Below, in pieces: positions 61,923-64,000 of a stretch of 64,000 bases of DNA. This DNA comes from Rhodanobacter sp. (GTDB taxonomy: Bacteria > Pseudomonadota > Gammaproteobacteria > Xanthomonadales > Rhodanobacteraceae), in the NCBI GenBank assembly GCA_030148505.1, contig JASBTI010000001.1, forward strand, positions 23,320 to 87,319. The letters are read 5' to 3'. Numbering within the stretch: position 1 is the first letter of the stretch; every line of letters starts with the position of its first letter. The notes beneath the pieces were generated by a model. That model was not told the DNA's origin. It saw only the letters and a list, made by a program, of their open reading frames with translations, and did not search any database. A program made the position numbers and the translations under genes.

Positions 61923-63179
61923 TCAAGCCTTGCCGGCTACCGGCTTGTTCGCATACATCGCGTGATCGGCGACCGCATAAAGATGCAGCGCATTCGTGCC
62001 GTCGTGCGGGTATGACGCCACTCCGACGCTGGCCTCGACGTCGACACGATGATCGTCCAAATCAACCGCCTCCGAGCATGCCCGAGCCAGGTTGCTGGCG
62101 ATAATATCCGTCGTCGCCGTACTGCTCAGGTCCGGCACGATTACCGCAAACTCGTCGCCACCCATGCGTGCCAGCGTATCGGTAGTGCGGATAGTCTTCT
62201 GCAATCGGTTGGCCACCGCTTTCAGCAAGGTATCGCCCGCAGCATGACCGAACATGTCGTTGACTCGCTTGAAACCGTTCAAGTCGAGCACAAATACCGC
62301 GATTTGACAGGCGTTTTCCCGAGCTCGCAGCAAGGCTTCGTCAAATCGGCGAACAAACATGCGCCGATTCGGCAACCCGGTCAGCGGATCGTGCAATGCG
62401 GCATGCTCGGCCTGGCCCATTTGCTCTTCCAGCAAGGTAAAGATCATGCCGGTAGCGACGAGAAATTTGGGCAGGTTCCAAACTTCGTTGTCGAGATGTA
62501 CCTGGGGGAGCAAGATGGCCAAGGTCTCGGCCACTGGAAATACCGCCGCCCACGCCGCAAAACTCAAGGTGGTAAAGATAACTCCTACGGTCGCTCTGGG
62601 CGCGCCGCGGTAGAAAAAATATGCTACCGCGAGGTAGTGCCAGAACAACATCCAGATCAGCGCCATCTCAATCGGAGCATGCAGCACCAGCAGGGCCTGA
62701 GCAGCATAAGCCACAAAGATACAGAACAGGCGCCACCGGGGGAGAACTCTCTCGCCTTCACGCCTTCCACCTCGGAACAACCAGATGGCTGAGAGCATTC
62801 CCAGGAGTGTCAGCAGCAGATATATTCTAGTCGAATCGAGACCGTAGGCCGCACACACGAAGAACGCCGCGTCTGCCACCGTAACGAGCAGGGTCAGGAG
62901 CAGATCCCGCCACCATGCGTGCTGCATGTTGTTGCCGGCCCAAATGAAGGTTACGCTGGTCAGCAGTAACATCGACAGCGACACCGCCGAGGCTGCCTCG
63001 GCAATCCAGCCTCCGCCCAACCCGCTGCTCACCAACTGGGCGACGATGTGCACCAGAATCATTACCCAGCCCACCACCCAGTAACGCAGCCGCGTCTGAC
63101 GGGTGCGCCGAAGCAGGGAAGCAAACACCCATACCAAGCCACCCATAGCCAAAAAATCGGGGATGAGGCTGTAGTTCAA
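61923..63179 (-). CDS. Membrane diguanylate cyclase (GGDEF)
   Basis: A 418-residue protein from a TTG start with GGAGAACTGGA before it. Seven or eight membrane helices in the first 235 residues (for example LAMGGLVWVFASLL, LLLTLLVTVADAAFFVCAAYGL) form a MASE-like sensor, then a GGDEF domain (about 255-418). The active site MGGDEFAVIVP is intact and the I-site RTTD lies five residues before. It should synthesise cyclic-di-GMP in response to a membrane-associated signal. Confidence 0.92.
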   Translation of the reverse strand: MNYSLIPDFLAMGGLVWVFASLLRRTRQTRLRYWVVGWVMILVHIVAQLVSSGLGGGWIAEAASAVSLSMLLLTSVTFIWAGNNMQHAWWRDLLLTLLVTVADAAFFVCAAYGLDSTRIYLLLTLLGMLSAIWLFRGGRREGERVLPRWRLFCIFVAYAAQALLVLHAPIEMALIWMLFWHYLAVAYFFYRGAPRATVGVIFTTLSFAAWAAVFPVAETLAILLPQVHLDNEVWNLPKFLVATGMIFTLLEEQMGQAEHAALHDPLTGLPNRRMFVRRFDEALLRARENACQIAVFVLDLNGFKRVNDMFGHAAGDTLLKAVANRLQKTIRTTDTLARMGGDEFAVIVPDLSSTATTDIIASNLARACSEAVDLDDHRVDVEASVGVASYPHDGTNALHLYAVADHAMYANKPVAGKA

Positions 63180-63389
63180 TCCAGTTCTCCGATGGGCACC
63201 TAACTGCCCCAGTCCTGCACTGAAACGGCCGCCCGCCAGCTTATCGGCCTATTCGGACCTGACTTGAGTCGCAAAGGTGGACACTGCGGCCCGATGGGCG
63301 CAAGGTTTGCGCCTGCACCTATTCCCCAACAGATAAGGTCTGCGCATGAAACCGGTGACCTGCGCACGCCTCATCGGACACGGGTGTAT

Positions 63390-63875
63390 CTAATGCCTTC
63401 CGCCTCCTACGGGCGAATAACGGGCGGTCAACGTGCGCGCCACGACCAGCACGAGAATAATGCCAGCCAGACCCACCAGCATTTCCAGGGGAGCCTGCTT
63501 GTCGTACAACTTGATCAGCATCTCGCGCAAGGCAAACACGATGGTCACATCCAGGAGTGCCGACAGCCTGACGTGGCGGGTCCGTACATAACCCATGAAC
63601 GTGTTGAAAAGCTCCATCACTACGAACACGTCGAGCACATTGCCGATCAGCGCATGGAATTCGGTCTCGCCGCCGGTGTCGGTAGCGGTGACCAGGGTCA
63701 CGATCATGGCTTTGAGATTAAACAAGACATCGGCGAAGGACAGCACCAGCAACACCAGCATCACGAACACCAGGCCGATGACAATCACGTCCAGTGCGCG
63801 GTCATAAAGGGTGAATATCCAGTGCTTGAGCAGCTGTGTCCCCCGGGACGGTACCCGACCCTGAGGTTTCCCCAC
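63390..63875 (-). CDS. PsiE-family membrane protein
   Basis: A 161-residue protein from a GTG start with GAGGAGATTT before it. It has four membrane helices (about 28-48, 75-95, 105-125 and 135-152), with DVIVIGLVFVMLVLLVLSFADVLF and VFVVMELFNTFMGYVRTRHVRLSALLDVTIVFALREML in the PsiE (phosphate-starvation-inducible E) style. The family's function is unclear. It is probably an inner-membrane protein; phosphate regulation cannot be read here. Confidence 0.88.
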   Translation of the reverse strand: MGKPQGRVPSRGTQLLKHWIFTLYDRALDVIVIGLVFVMLVLLVLSFADVLFNLKAMIVTLVTATDTGGETEFHALIGNVLDVFVVMELFNTFMGYVRTRHVRLSALLDVTIVFALREMLIKLYDKQAPLEMLVGLAGIILVLVVARTLTARYSPVGGGRH

Positions 63876-63977
63876 AAATCTCCTCGATCAATCAACACCT
63901 TGCGTGCTGACTGAAGGAACAGTGCGCGCATGATGCGGTCATTCCTCACGGGTTACGAAGCCAGAGGAGATCGCACC

Positions 63978-64000
63978 ATGCACGCCACCAAAGTATTGCA
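63978..64000 (+). CDS. Start of a gene cut by the right edge
   Basis: ATG at 63978 with AGAGGAGA eight bases upstream, reading MHATKVL before the edge. Too short to identify. Confidence 0.45.

Overview
The window is GC-rich, gene-dense chromosomal DNA with short intergenic gaps. The gene content (GreB, ribonuclease D, ProB/ProA, DUF3014, SLC13 permease, PsiE, the Anbu cassette and many cyclic-di-GMP enzymes) suggests a gammaproteobacterium of the Xanthomonadales, most likely Rhodanobacteraceae (Rhodanobacter/Dyella/Luteibacter-like). This placement is an inference from protein style, not from a marker gene.

Layout. 1-6550: end of a HerA-like ATPase gene, a membrane protein overlapping greB, a GNAT acetyltransferase, a membrane-anchored SUMF1-like protein, rnd and tRNA-Ala(CGC). 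6551-7255: a scar with a decayed IS3-type transposase beside a small membrane protein gene. 7256-14204: secreted M14 and M28 peptidases and a stomatin/NfeD membrane pair. 14449-17651 (minus strand): a probable split borosin RiPP locus, with a backbone N-methyltransferase, a 107-aa precursor, and a TPR-GGDEF protein gene three bases after the precursor. 17811-24306: DUF3014 protein, SLC13 permease, SDR, a secreted protein, and a DUF4396 gene with a one-base frameshift. 24352-32187: PAS/GAF diguanylate cyclase, Old Yellow Enzyme, ChaC-like protein, CsbD, and proB-proA. 32216-36336: twin hairpins and two paralogous chemoreceptors. 36873-43238: hydrolase, another diguanylate cyclase, and a methyltransferase-ABC transporter operon with a fused binding protein-permease, then a nitroreductase. 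43439-51967: HD-GYP and EAL proteins, a lipoprotein phospholipase D, DUF5329, an EamA transporter, a PanE-like reductase and a second HD-GYP protein. 52093-54465: an atypical SerC paired with an ATP-grasp protein. 54777-61140: the Anbu cassette (circularly permuted ATP-grasp, alpha-E, transglutaminase, Anbu) with a cytochrome-PQQ dehydrogenase gene inside it. 61175-64000: RNA ligase/phosphodiesterase-like protein, a diguanylate cyclase, PsiE, and the first bases of another gene.

The most exciting element is the split borosin pair at 16255-17651. The enzyme shows the residue spacing of the fungal OphMA active site, but the substrate is a separate small protein with a helical leader, a Phe-Cys-Cys-Tyr-Ile core candidate and an acidic tail. 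The translational proximity of a diguanylate cyclase gene has no obvious precedent I know of. Signalling is a theme throughout: seven proteins that make or break cyclic-di-GMP, plus two chemoreceptors.
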